From positions 1-64,000 of the forward strand of contig JANWIY010000107.1 of NCBI GenBank assembly GCA_025449645.1: a stretch of 64,000 nucleotides of DNA. The letters are read 5' to 3'. The notes beneath the pieces were generated by a model. It was given only the letters and a program-made list of their open reading frames with translations, made no database searches and was not told where the DNA came from. The position numbers were made by a program, and so were the translations under genes. Shown here piece by piece: positions 27,172 to 35,467 of the stretch. The first letter of the stretch is position 1. Each line of letters starts with the position of its first letter. The DNA comes from Chitinophagaceae bacterium (GTDB lineage: Bacteria > Bacteroidota > Bacteroidia > Chitinophagales > Chitinophagaceae).

Positions 27172-27197
27172 TTTTTATTTTAATACGATCCCCTGGA

Positions 27198-27277
27198 ATT
27201 GATGGTTGATGGTTGATGGCCTTTATGTGCCAATTCGCACCCGATTTCCATCAACCATCAACTATCAACCATCAACC
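27198..27277. repeat. Intergenic heptad dyad repeat, GTTGATG class
   Basis: ATTGATGGTTGATGGTTGATGG ... GTGCCAATTCGCAC ... CCATCAACCATCAACTATCAACCATCAACC. Confidence 0.9.
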
Positions 27278-27282
27278 TTTTT

Positions 27283-27849
27283 TCATTCCCCCAATCTCTT
27301 ACTCTCAAACGCCTCCACCAAACGGAACAGGTGAAAAGGTTTGAATGTACGCCAGTCGGGCTGTTCCATCAGGTCCATATACCGGTCCAGCCTTGCCCTG
27401 CGAAAATCATATTGTGTCTGTTCAGGCATATTAATACAAACTATCCATCCCCCATTTTCCAGAACCTCTTCGCTCCATTCTTCATAATAGTCTTTGTCCC
27501 CACTATGAAAATTGAGTACGTTTTCTGAAATGAGAATGAATTTGTAAATCCCCTGAAACATAAATTTGTCGGCTACCACCCGCTTCAGGCTCATGATATC
27601 ATTTTCAATCGCATCGTTCCATTCACCGATCAATTCTATAATAGCATATTTTTCTTCATAATCAGCCAGGATTACTTTCAGATATAAGGTATGCGACCCG
27701 AAATCGTCCCACTGGGGATGGATAAGATAATTATAAATGGCCTGGGAATATTCAAATTCCGAATACACCCTCCCATAAAAAGGTGAGCGTTCATCTTCTT
27801 CGCTTATATAGATATGGCGCCAGTTAAAGTATGGTTCTATGTCGTGCAT
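27283..27849 (-). CDS. Conserved hypothetical protein (start set at MHDIEPYFNWRH)
   Basis: Long ORF with typical coding composition. The longer ORF-track N-terminus (MMGFNWKSAPEVHQLSTING...) is translated repeat sequence. Confidence 0.6.
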   Translation of the reverse strand: MHDIEPYFNWRHIYISEEDERSPFYGRVYSEFEYSQAIYNYLIHPQWDDFGSHTLYLKVILADYEEKYAIIELIGEWNDAIENDIMSLKRVVADKFMFQGIYKFILISENVLNFHSGDKDYYEEWSEEVLENGGWIVCINMPEQTQYDFRRARLDRYMDLMEQPDWRTFKPFHLFRLVEAFESKRLGE

Positions 27850-27885
27850 TTGGATGATCAAAATTAGGAATTTCCCGCTGTCGCC

Positions 27886-27958
27886 GTTGATGGTTGATAG
27901 TTGATGGACCTCAGGTGCGGATTTCCAATTGAATCCCATCAACTATCAACCATCAACC
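27886..27958. repeat. Intergenic heptad dyad repeat, GTTGATG class (perfect 22 bp arms)
   Basis: GTTGATGGTTGATAGTTGATGG (27886-27907) and CCATCAACTATCAACCATCAAC (27936-27957) are exact reverse complements. Confidence 0.95.
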
Positions 27959-28770
27959 TTTTTCCTGCTCTCTGCCGCCTTCTTGACGCTTCCATATTTC
28001 AACAGCAACGCTTTGGCGGTTTCATAATCCTTAATTCCGGATTGGTTCATCAGCATGCGTGTTCCCCGATCTATCAGTTTGCTGTTTGTGAGTTGCATGT
28101 TTACCATCCGTGTATCTTCCACCCGGCCGATCCGGATCATTACTGAAGTGGAGATCATATTCAAAATAAGTTTCTGGGCGGTTCCGCTTTTCATACGTGT
28201 ACTACCTGTAACGAATTCCGGCCCCACGACCACTTCAACAGGAAAATCTGATACCGTGGCCAGGGGAGTTCCTGGATTGCAGGTAACGCAACCCGTACTG
28301 ATCTTATTTTTCCTGCAGGTTTCCAGCGCGCCAATCACATAAGGCGTTGTACCGCTCGCAGCAATTCCGATAACCACATCCTTCGGGCTCACTTCGTAAT
28401 CACAGAGATCCAGCCAGCCCTGATCCCGATCGTCTTCCGCATTTTCGACGGGCGTGCGGATAGCCTCCTCACCACCTGCAATCAATCCGATGATCAAGCC
28501 ATAGGGCATACCAAAGGTTGGCGGAATTTCGCTGGCGTCCAGAATACCCAGCCGCCCGCTGGTACCTGCCCCAAGATAAAAAAGTCTTCCGCCAGCCAGC
28601 ATTTTATCGGTGATATGCTCCGTGAGTTTTTCAATTTGCGGTATTGCTTTGCCCACCGCTTTCGGAACCTGTTGATCTTCCTTATTCATTAAGGTAAGGA
28701 GTTCGCGGATGGTCATCTTTTCGAGATGGCGGTACTGGCCCTGCTCTTCCGTAATTTTTTCGAATGCCAT
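27946..28770 (-). CDS. murQ: N-acetylmuramic acid 6-phosphate etherase
   Basis: GRLFYLGAGTSGRLGILDASEIPPTFGMP...GIAASGTTPYVIGALE...TGSTRMKSGTAQKLILNMIST. Confidence 0.97.
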   Translation of the reverse strand: MAFEKITEEQGQYRHLEKMTIRELLTLMNKEDQQVPKAVGKAIPQIEKLTEHITDKMLAGGRLFYLGAGTSGRLGILDASEIPPTFGMPYGLIIGLIAGGEEAIRTPVENAEDDRDQGWLDLCDYEVSPKDVVIGIAASGTTPYVIGALETCRKNKISTGCVTCNPGTPLATVSDFPVEVVVGPEFVTGSTRMKSGTAQKLILNMISTSVMIRIGRVEDTRMVNMQLTNSKLIDRGTRMLMNQSGIKDYETAKALLLKYGSVKKAAESRKKVDG

Positions 28771-29615
28771 TATATTGATTTATGATAAGCGATCAATCCA
28801 TCCATCGGCTTTTGCAACACTTTGCCCAAATCCCATTTGTACATGCCACAGAGTTCTTTTAGCGTATCCCGAAATCCATAGGCAACACCGCCAACAAAGT
28901 GTACCGGCGTCTTCCAGATCTCCGGGAATTTGCACAAATGGGCAAAGAAAAAATCATTGAGCCCGTCCTCAATGATATTCTCAATCATAAAATGTCCCCT
29001 GTTTTCTGCCAGAAACATGGCATAAGAAGCAATATAACGGTTCGGAAGAGGCTTTTTATAAACATGATCAAGAATTTCAGCTGCCTCAACATGGTATTTC
29101 TGATTGAATTTCAATGCAAGCGTTTCGTCGAAGGTCTTATACAAGAAATACTGTAACACTTTCCTGCCCAGATATGCCCCGCCGCCTTCATCGCCAAGTA
29201 TAAAACCAAGACCCGGACTATTCGTTATAATTTTTCTTCCATCGAAATACCCGGAATTACTGCCCGTGCCCAGGATGGCAACTACCCCACTCTTATTTCC
29301 ACAAAGTGCCCTGGCCGCTCCGGTAAGATCGTTTTCCACTGATGACTGCGCTTCCGGAAAGACCTTTTTTAAAGCCCTTTTCACCAGAGCACGGTTGGAG
29401 GCGGCCGCACAGCCCGTTCCATAGAAGAATATAAAAGATGGGCGCAGGTTTTTAAGGGCTGGCACCAATTCCTTTTGCATCAGTTCAATAAGCTGGGACT
29501 CATTTAAGAAATAGGGGCTTGCACCCTGGGTTTCGATGATCTTTTTCTTCCTCCCCTGCTGAAGCAAACACCATTCGCTCTTGGTAGATCCGCTATCGGC
29601 AATCAGTATGGTCAT
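28770..29615 (-). CDS. BadF/BadG/BcrA-type ATPase, N-acetylglucosamine/muramate kinase-like (start set at MTILIADSGSTKSEW)
   Basis: ILIADSGSTKSEWCLLQQG...VVAILGTGSNSGYFDG...GFILGDEGGGAYLGRKVL; adjacent to murQ. Confidence 0.85.
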   Translation of the reverse strand: MTILIADSGSTKSEWCLLQQGRKKKIIETQGASPYFLNESQLIELMQKELVPALKNLRPSFIFFYGTGCAAASNRALVKRALKKVFPEAQSSVENDLTGAARALCGNKSGVVAILGTGSNSGYFDGRKIITNSPGLGFILGDEGGGAYLGRKVLQYFLYKTFDETLALKFNQKYHVEAAEILDHVYKKPLPNRYIASYAMFLAENRGHFMIENIIEDGLNDFFFAHLCKFPEIWKTPVHFVGGVAYGFRDTLKELCGMYKWDLGKVLQKPMDGLIAYHKSI

Positions 29616-29749
29616 TAATTTGAGTTTTCTTCCGGTAAATATCCTGGACGAAGGTATAATGCAATTTTTGACAAACCATTCATCCGGAACTTTCAACCCG
29701 GTTCGGCTCATTTGCTTAATTTGCAGCCGACTACGGAGAAATTAAGTAA

Positions 29750-31366
29750 ATGAAAAAACTGAAAGTATGGCTGCCCCTCTTATTTGCGGTAGTCATGATC
29801 ATGGGAATGCTGATCGGGTTCAGACTTTATCCCAACGTCAACACCGGCGGATTCTTTAAAACAGGGAAACTCAACCGGGTGCAGGAGGTACTCGATATCA
29901 TTGACAATAAGTATGTGGATTCCGTGAATACAGACTCCATGAGCGAGGACGCTATAGGGGGAATGCTCGCCCATCTGGACCCGCATTCCTATTTCATTCC
30001 CGCCATCGACCGGGAAGAGATGAATGAAGATCTGGAAGGGAATTTTGAGGGCATCGGCGTTGAATTTCAGATCCTGAGCGATACTGTAAATGTCATCAAC
30101 GTGCTGGCCGGCGGCCCAAGTGACAAAGCAGGCCTGCAGGTCGGTGACCAGTTTATTAAGGTGAATGATTCCCTGGTCGCCGGCAACGGGATAACACCTG
30201 AAAAAATAAAGAAGTTATTACGCGGTCCCGGCGCAAGTACTGCTGACCTGCAAATGCTGAGGGAACATGCATTAAAGACCTTCCGTGTTATGCGGGGAAG
30301 CATTCCATTGCCCGCACTTGACGCTGCGTATATGCTAAACAGGGAATCAGGTTATATCCGTATCAATAAATTTTCACGAACCACTTATCAGGAATTCGAG
30401 GATGCCCTCCGGCAGTTGCTAAACCAGGGTATGAAAAAACTCGTGCTGGATATTCGGAGCAACGGAGGAGGAATTGTGGATGAGGCCGTAAACATGGCCG
30501 ACGATTTCCTGGGAAATGATGAACTGATCGTATACACGGAAGGAAGAAAAAGTCCGCGTAAAGAATATCATGCGCAGCGTCCGGGGAATTTTGAAACCGG
30601 AAAGCTGATCCTGCTTGTTGACGAAGGCACAGCCTCCGCGAGTGAGATCCTTGCGGGAGCTTTACAGGATTGGGACAGAGCAACCATCGTCGGTCGCCGC
30701 ACTTTCGGCAAAGGCCTGGTACAAGAACCATTCATGCTTAGCGACGGCAGCGAATTGCGCCTGACCATCGCGAGGTACTATACTCCGCTTGGGCGCAGCA
30801 TTCAGAAGCCTTATAATAAGGGTCGGGAAGCTTATGACGACGAAGTCATTGAGCGATTTCATAACGGCGAAGCCATCCATGGTGATACGTCAACAACCCA
30901 CACTGGCCCCATTTACAAAACACCCGCGGGAAGGATCGTTTATGGCGGCGGCGGCATCACCCCGGATGTATTTGTTGGATTCGATACAAATCGCATCTCC
31001 AAGAGCATTACATCTTTATACCTGAATGGCACCCTCGGCAATTTTGTTTACGAATATTATATTCATCATCTGAAGGAATTCAGGCAGTTCAAGGATGCTG
31101 CTGATTTTTCAGCAAGGTTCAATAAAGATGAGGATGTATGGCGGGGCCTTGGCAATTATGTTATTAAGGATTCCATTTCCCTGGCTACCATTTCCACGCC
31201 AGACAAGCATCTGCTTCAAACGAGGATAAAAGCGCTGCTGGCCAGGCTGGTCTGGCGTTCTGAAGGATATTTCATGGTCATGAACCAAAGCGATCCGGTA
31301 ATGAAAAAGGCATTGGAACTATTGAATACAAACAGTCCAATGCCTTCGGCGGGAAAACCGCACTGA
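29750..31366 (+). CDS. S41-family C-terminal processing peptidase with PDZ domain
   Basis: YVDSVNTDSMSEDAIGGMLAHLDPHSYFIP, PDZ region, GKLILLVDEGTASASEILAGALQDWDRATIVGRRTFGKGLVQ. Confidence 0.95.
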   Translation: MKKLKVWLPLLFAVVMIMGMLIGFRLYPNVNTGGFFKTGKLNRVQEVLDIIDNKYVDSVNTDSMSEDAIGGMLAHLDPHSYFIPAIDREEMNEDLEGNFEGIGVEFQILSDTVNVINVLAGGPSDKAGLQVGDQFIKVNDSLVAGNGITPEKIKKLLRGPGASTADLQMLREHALKTFRVMRGSIPLPALDAAYMLNRESGYIRINKFSRTTYQEFEDALRQLLNQGMKKLVLDIRSNGGGIVDEAVNMADDFLGNDELIVYTEGRKSPRKEYHAQRPGNFETGKLILLVDEGTASASEILAGALQDWDRATIVGRRTFGKGLVQEPFMLSDGSELRLTIARYYTPLGRSIQKPYNKGREAYDDEVIERFHNGEAIHGDTSTTHTGPIYKTPAGRIVYGGGGITPDVFVGFDTNRISKSITSLYLNGTLGNFVYEYYIHHLKEFRQFKDAADFSARFNKDEDVWRGLGNYVIKDSISLATISTPDKHLLQTRIKALLARLVWRSEGYFMVMNQSDPVMKKALELLNTNSPMPSAGKPH

Positions 31367-31373
31367 TTTATGC

Positions 31374-31772
31374 CTAGACAGTTTTCTGCTTATCCAGCAC
31401 TTCTTTTTTCTCGATCCGGTAGCTTATTATAAGCCCCAGACCACCTCCTATTGCAATCAGAGCAAAATAGATGGGCACATTCGCTCCACTGTCAAAGTCG
31501 TTGGGATTCTGATGCCGGACGCTGTACAATGCGAAATTGTCCAGGAGGTACGCAAGGAATAATCCCAGGCCGGCCCCTACCATGAGCAGGCCCCATTTCA
31601 GGTTCCGGAATGGTGCAGGTCTTGGACGTTCCCGCTGGATCTTGGGATCCATCCCCTTTTCTATCATTGCCATACTCTCTTTATTGTTCAGATATCTGAG
31701 GCCGAATATCATAGCGAAAAGCGAAATACTAAGTATGATCAGCCAAAAAAATAACAGTTGATCGGGTCCCAT
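31374..31772 (-). CDS. Small membrane protein (DUF6249-like)
   Basis: LRYLNNKESMAMIEKGMDPK motif with three hydrophobic segments. Confidence 0.6.
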   Translation of the reverse strand: MGPDQLLFFWLIILSISLFAMIFGLRYLNNKESMAMIEKGMDPKIQRERPRPAPFRNLKWGLLMVGAGLGLFLAYLLDNFALYSVRHQNPNDFDSGANVPIYFALIAIGGGLGLIISYRIEKKEVLDKQKTV

Positions 31773-32044
31773 TTTATTTTGTTTTTTGTTTAAATGCGGT
31801 TGAACACTATATCAGACTGCATATTGGAAAGAAAGGTTACACCGGATTGCCCCGATTATCTCAAAATCCCCAAACCTGGTTAGGGCTCAAGGGGCCCGTC
31901 AGGCCATCAGGCATTCCAATATACCCCTGATGGTCAGTGCCATGCCTGCTAAAACCACCTGAAGCACCCGTTTTCCAGATGAATACGAGCAGTAAAATGT
32001 ATCTTACCATGTAACCTCAATGACGGGGTCGCCGTCTCATTTTT

Positions 32045-32635
32045 GTGATAACAACCGGACTCTCAGATACCGAGATCATCAGCAGGGTTCTGCGGGGGGA
32101 ACAAACCGTGTTTTCCCTGGTCGTGGACCGTTATCAGAATTATGTATTCTCGCTGGTCATCCGGTTTGTTGGGAACCGGGAAGATGCCGAGGAGATTGCC
32201 CAGGACGTTTTCGTAAAAGCATACCGGTCGCTGGCTGACTTCCGGGGAGAATCGAAATTCAGCACCTGGTTATTTACAATTGCACGAACGACCTGTATAA
32301 GCTTTTTGAGGAAAAAAAAGCTCGGCACCCAGTCGCTGGATAATGAAAGAACGGGCATCCAGCTCGCGAATAGGGAGTCTGGCTTCCGGGCAGATATGGT
32401 AGAGCAAAAATCCAGGCACGCTATGCTGAACGAGGCAATTCGTATGCTGAGCGTGGACGACAGCCAGGTATTGACCCTTTTTTATAAAGGGGAACAGACG
32501 CTGGAGGAGATCGGCAGGATCATGGGGCTGGATCAGAATAATGTTAAGGTGAAACTTCATCGCGCCCGCCAGCGTTTGAGAGTCAAGATGGAAAAATATT
32601 TTCGCCATGAGGTACGTGAAATACAGGATGATTAA
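32045..32635 (+). CDS. ECF RNA polymerase sigma factor
   Basis: REDAEEIAQDVFVKAYRSLADFRGESKFSTWLFTIARTTCISFLRKKK...LEEIGRIMGLDQNNVKVKLHRARQRL. Confidence 0.95.
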   Translation: MITTGLSDTEIISRVLRGEQTVFSLVVDRYQNYVFSLVIRFVGNREDAEEIAQDVFVKAYRSLADFRGESKFSTWLFTIARTTCISFLRKKKLGTQSLDNERTGIQLANRESGFRADMVEQKSRHAMLNEAIRMLSVDDSQVLTLFYKGEQTLEEIGRIMGLDQNNVKVKLHRARQRLRVKMEKYFRHEVREIQDD

Positions 32636-32708
32636 AAGAAAAAAGCACCCCCCTGGAATGGACCAGGCAAATGATTCTGGTAGTTTTGCATTATATAAAG
32701 AAAAGCAT

Positions 32709-33236
32709 ATGGATATCGGGCAGGAAATGGAAGAGCGTTTATGGGATTTTATAGATGGATTATCTAATCCGGATGAGCAGGTGAGTATCCGGCAATTGAT
32801 TTCAGACGATCCTGCCTGGCAGCGTCGTTACAACGAGCTATTGAATGTAAATAAGGCGATGCATCTACATGAATTGGATGCACCTTCGCTGCGATTTACA
32901 AAAAATGTAATGGAGCAGATTGCCAGATACCATGTGGCGCCGGCAACTAAAAAATATATCAACAAAAATGTTATCCGGGGAATAACCGCATTTTTTCTGG
33001 TTATGCTTGTGGGTATCATATTATATTTCCTCGGACAGATTCACTGGACGGCAACATCTACAGATCTCCTGGTTCCGCAATATAGTCTTGATGCCAGCAA
33101 ACTAAACTGGGGAAAGGCACTAAACGGTACTTCAGTAAATATATTTATACTGGTCAATGTTATCCTTGGCCTTATTCTTTTGGATAAATACCTCCAGGCA
33201 AGGAAGAAAGCCCGCAACCGCGGGGAAACGATTTAA
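32709..33236 (+). CDS. Putative anti-sigma factor / membrane protein (start set at MDIGQEMEERLWDFIDG)
   Basis: EERLWDFIDGLSNPDEQVSIRQLISDDPAWQRRYNELL is anti-sigma-like, followed by two TM segments; directly follows the ECF gene. Confidence 0.65.
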   Translation: MDIGQEMEERLWDFIDGLSNPDEQVSIRQLISDDPAWQRRYNELLNVNKAMHLHELDAPSLRFTKNVMEQIARYHVAPATKKYINKNVIRGITAFFLVMLVGIILYFLGQIHWTATSTDLLVPQYSLDASKLNWGKALNGTSVNIFILVNVILGLILLDKYLQARKKARNRGETI

Positions 33237-33238
33237 GA

Positions 33239-33325
33239 GTTGATGGTTGAAAGTTTTTGGTTGATGGCTCCCATGAGTGAATTCGCACCTAAGGTCCATC
33301 AACCATAAACTATCAACCATCAACC
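33239..33325. repeat. Intergenic heptad dyad repeat, GTTGATG class
   Basis: GTTGATGGTTGAAAGTTTTTGGTTGATGG ... GTGAATTCGCACCTAAGGT ... CCATCAACCATAAACTATCAACCATCAAC. Confidence 0.92.
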
Positions 33326-33368
33326 CATATCATCTTCCCATTCCGCTTTTAGAATTACCTTCGCAAGT

Positions 33369-34736
33369 ATGGATATAAAAAATAATATTCTCGAAACCAT
33401 CGGGAATACGCCCCTTATCCGGTTGAATAAAATAACGAAGGATTTCTCCTGTACTGTGTTGGCTAAAGTGGATTATTTCAATCCCGGCAATTCCATTAAA
33501 GACAGGATGGCCGTCAAGATGGTTGATGTGGCCGAAAAGGAAGGCAGATTAAAAACGGGAGGAACAATCATTGAATGCACGAGCGGCAATACGGGAATGG
33601 GCCTTGCATTAACCGCTATTGTAAGAGGATATAAATGCATATTCACTACCACCGATAAGCAGTCCAAGGAAAAGATGGATATCCTCAAGGCAGTTGGTGC
33701 AGAAGTGATTGTTTGTCCGACGAATGTTGAACCGGAAGATCCCCGCAGTTATTATTCTGTCGCCCGACGACTGGCTGCCGAAATTCCGAATTCATTTCTC
33801 TGCAATCAATATGATAACCTCGCAAACCGTCTGGCACACTATGAAAGCACCGGTCCGGAAATATGGAAACAGACGGATGGAAAGATCACCCACCTCGTTT
33901 GCACGGCAGGCACAGGGGGAACGATAACCGGAGCGGCCATGTACCTTAAAGAAAAAAATCCTGCTATACAAATCTGGGCGATAGACGTGGAAGGGTCTCT
34001 TCTTACAAAGTATTTCAATACCGGCGAGATTGACATGAACGAAGTGCATCCATATGTTTCAGAGGGATTCGGGGAGGATTTTGTTCCGGAAAATTATAAT
34101 ATGAAGGTGATTGATCATTTTGAGCAGGTAAGTGATAAAGCCGGTGCCGTGATGGCCCGCAGGCTGGCCCGTGAAGAAGGATTATTCTGCGGATATAGTG
34201 CGGGAAGTTGTTTGCAGGGACTGGCTCAGTTGAAAACCAGGCTGAAAAAAGCTGACCTCGTCGTTTGCATTTTCCATGATCACGGAAGCCGCTATGTAGG
34301 AAAAATATACAATGATCAGTGGATGATGGAAAGGGGATTTCTGGACGTGAAAACTTTCCGTGATATCGTGAATGCGAGAGGAGAAAGCAAACTCGTAACC
34401 ATCAGACCCTATCAAACGGTGGGTGATGCGGTGGATCTGATGAAGCAATTCCATATAGAAAATATTCCGGTTTTGGATGAAGGAATTCTTTCCGGTGCAG
34501 TAAGTGAAAGCGGATTATTCGGAAGAATGCTGACCGAAGGCAACGACATCAGAAATAAAAAAATCTCCGAGGTTACCGAGCCGTCTTATCCGCTGGTTTC
34601 CTTCGATACTACCGTAGAGCGGATCAGTTCACTGATCAGTAAGGAGAATGGCGCCGTCCTGGCAAAGGATGACAGCGGCAATTTCCACATCGTGACGAAG
34701 TATGATGTTATACAGGCATTTAGAGTGAATGCATAA
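33369..34736 (+). CDS. Cystathionine beta-synthase / cysteine synthase with C-terminal CBS domains
   Basis: NTPLIRLNKI, NPGNSIKDRMAVKMV, TSGNTGMGLALTAI, GTGGTITGAAMYLKE, then TIRPYQTVGDAVDLMKQFHIENIPVLDEG. Confidence 0.93.
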   Translation: MDIKNNILETIGNTPLIRLNKITKDFSCTVLAKVDYFNPGNSIKDRMAVKMVDVAEKEGRLKTGGTIIECTSGNTGMGLALTAIVRGYKCIFTTTDKQSKEKMDILKAVGAEVIVCPTNVEPEDPRSYYSVARRLAAEIPNSFLCNQYDNLANRLAHYESTGPEIWKQTDGKITHLVCTAGTGGTITGAAMYLKEKNPAIQIWAIDVEGSLLTKYFNTGEIDMNEVHPYVSEGFGEDFVPENYNMKVIDHFEQVSDKAGAVMARRLAREEGLFCGYSAGSCLQGLAQLKTRLKKADLVVCIFHDHGSRYVGKIYNDQWMMERGFLDVKTFRDIVNARGESKLVTIRPYQTVGDAVDLMKQFHIENIPVLDEGILSGAVSESGLFGRMLTEGNDIRNKKISEVTEPSYPLVSFDTTVERISSLISKENGAVLAKDDSGNFHIVTKYDVIQAFRVNA

Positions 34737-35065
34737 GAGAGGTTGATGGTTGACGGACTTTACTTGTGGGTTCGGATTTGATAACGGTGAATCCTTGGCC
34801 GTCATCGTATTTTTACCAGTAAATTTACTAGCCTCAAAGTAAAAGCTGAATGATCAAAATCAGGCAAAATGTCTATTGTTGTTGATTTGTGTATAAGTTA
34901 TTTTTGATTCTGAAGTTGATTGATTTATTCAATCGCAACAATATCCAAAAACCCGTAGTCAAAGTTCTTTTATCCAATATCCGATAGAATTTCCAAATTA
35001 AATCCGATATCAGTCAACTTCATTTTTCCTTATCCTTCGAATGAACCGAAACAGAGAAACAGCAT

Positions 35066-35175
35066 CTGAGAAACCTGTCCTTATCCAGTAGAACCAATCC
35101 AGTCCCTGAGAAACTATCCTTGTCCCGAAGAACCAATCCAGTCCCCGAGAAACCATCCTTATTCTGAAGCATTCA
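35066..35175. repeat. Degenerate tandem repeat, about 40 bp unit, ~2.7 copies
   Basis: CTGAGAAACCTGTCCTTATCCAGTAGAACCAATCCAGTCC / CTGAGAAACTATCCTTGTCCCGAAGAACCAATCCAGTCC / CCGAGAAACCATCCTTATTCTGAAGCATT. Confidence 0.8.
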
Positions 35176-35369
35176 TTTGCCCCTGGCCGATTGTTGATGA
35201 CCTGAAAAATCAATCCTGTCCCTGAGAAACCTGACGTTAAGCGATTTGCGTTTGCGTTCCAAGAACAACCGAACCTGTCCTGAAAAAGTATTATTAAAAT
35301 CCAGTCTCCGTAGAGAAACCAGTAATCAGTTCCAATTCCTTGTCAAAACCAACTGCATTACTCCAGTAC

Positions 35370-35410
35370 CCTCCTGCTAAATTTATACAGCACCACAATT
35401 TAGCAGGAGG
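35370..35410. repeat. Perfect 14 bp inverted repeat with 13 nt loop
   Basis: CCTCCTGCTAAATT-tatacagcaccac-AATTTAGCAGGAGG. Confidence 0.9.
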
Positions 35411-35467
35411 CAGCAATCAGGGAATCCATCAACCATCGACTATCACCCATCAGCGTATATTTGCTTC

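Noticed and set aside
26948-27180. Amino-acid riboswitch or T-box upstream of pheA
   Set aside because: No T-box specifier architecture or UGGN antiterminator motif; the translated aromatic-rich leader with overlapping antiterminator explains the region better.
27198-27277. Possible CRISPR-like array from the repeated GTTGATG units
   Set aside because: Units are contiguous 7-mers with no spacers, arranged as mirrored arms; no cas genes in the window.
27886-27958. GTTGATG dyads as ordinary Rho-independent terminators
   Set aside because: Stems are long, but no consistent T-tract follows on either strand and several copies sit within or upstream of operon genes; terminator function is possible but unsupported.
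35010-35213. 67 aa minus-strand ORF with internal repeats (VSRGLDWF / VSQGLDWF)
   Set aside because: The repetition is explained by the ~40 bp DNA tandem repeat; no start context or homology evidence for a real protein.
35370-35410. Hairpin as intrinsic terminator
   Set aside because: No T-run 3' of the stem on either strand, and the nearest upstream plus-strand gene ends over 600 bp away.
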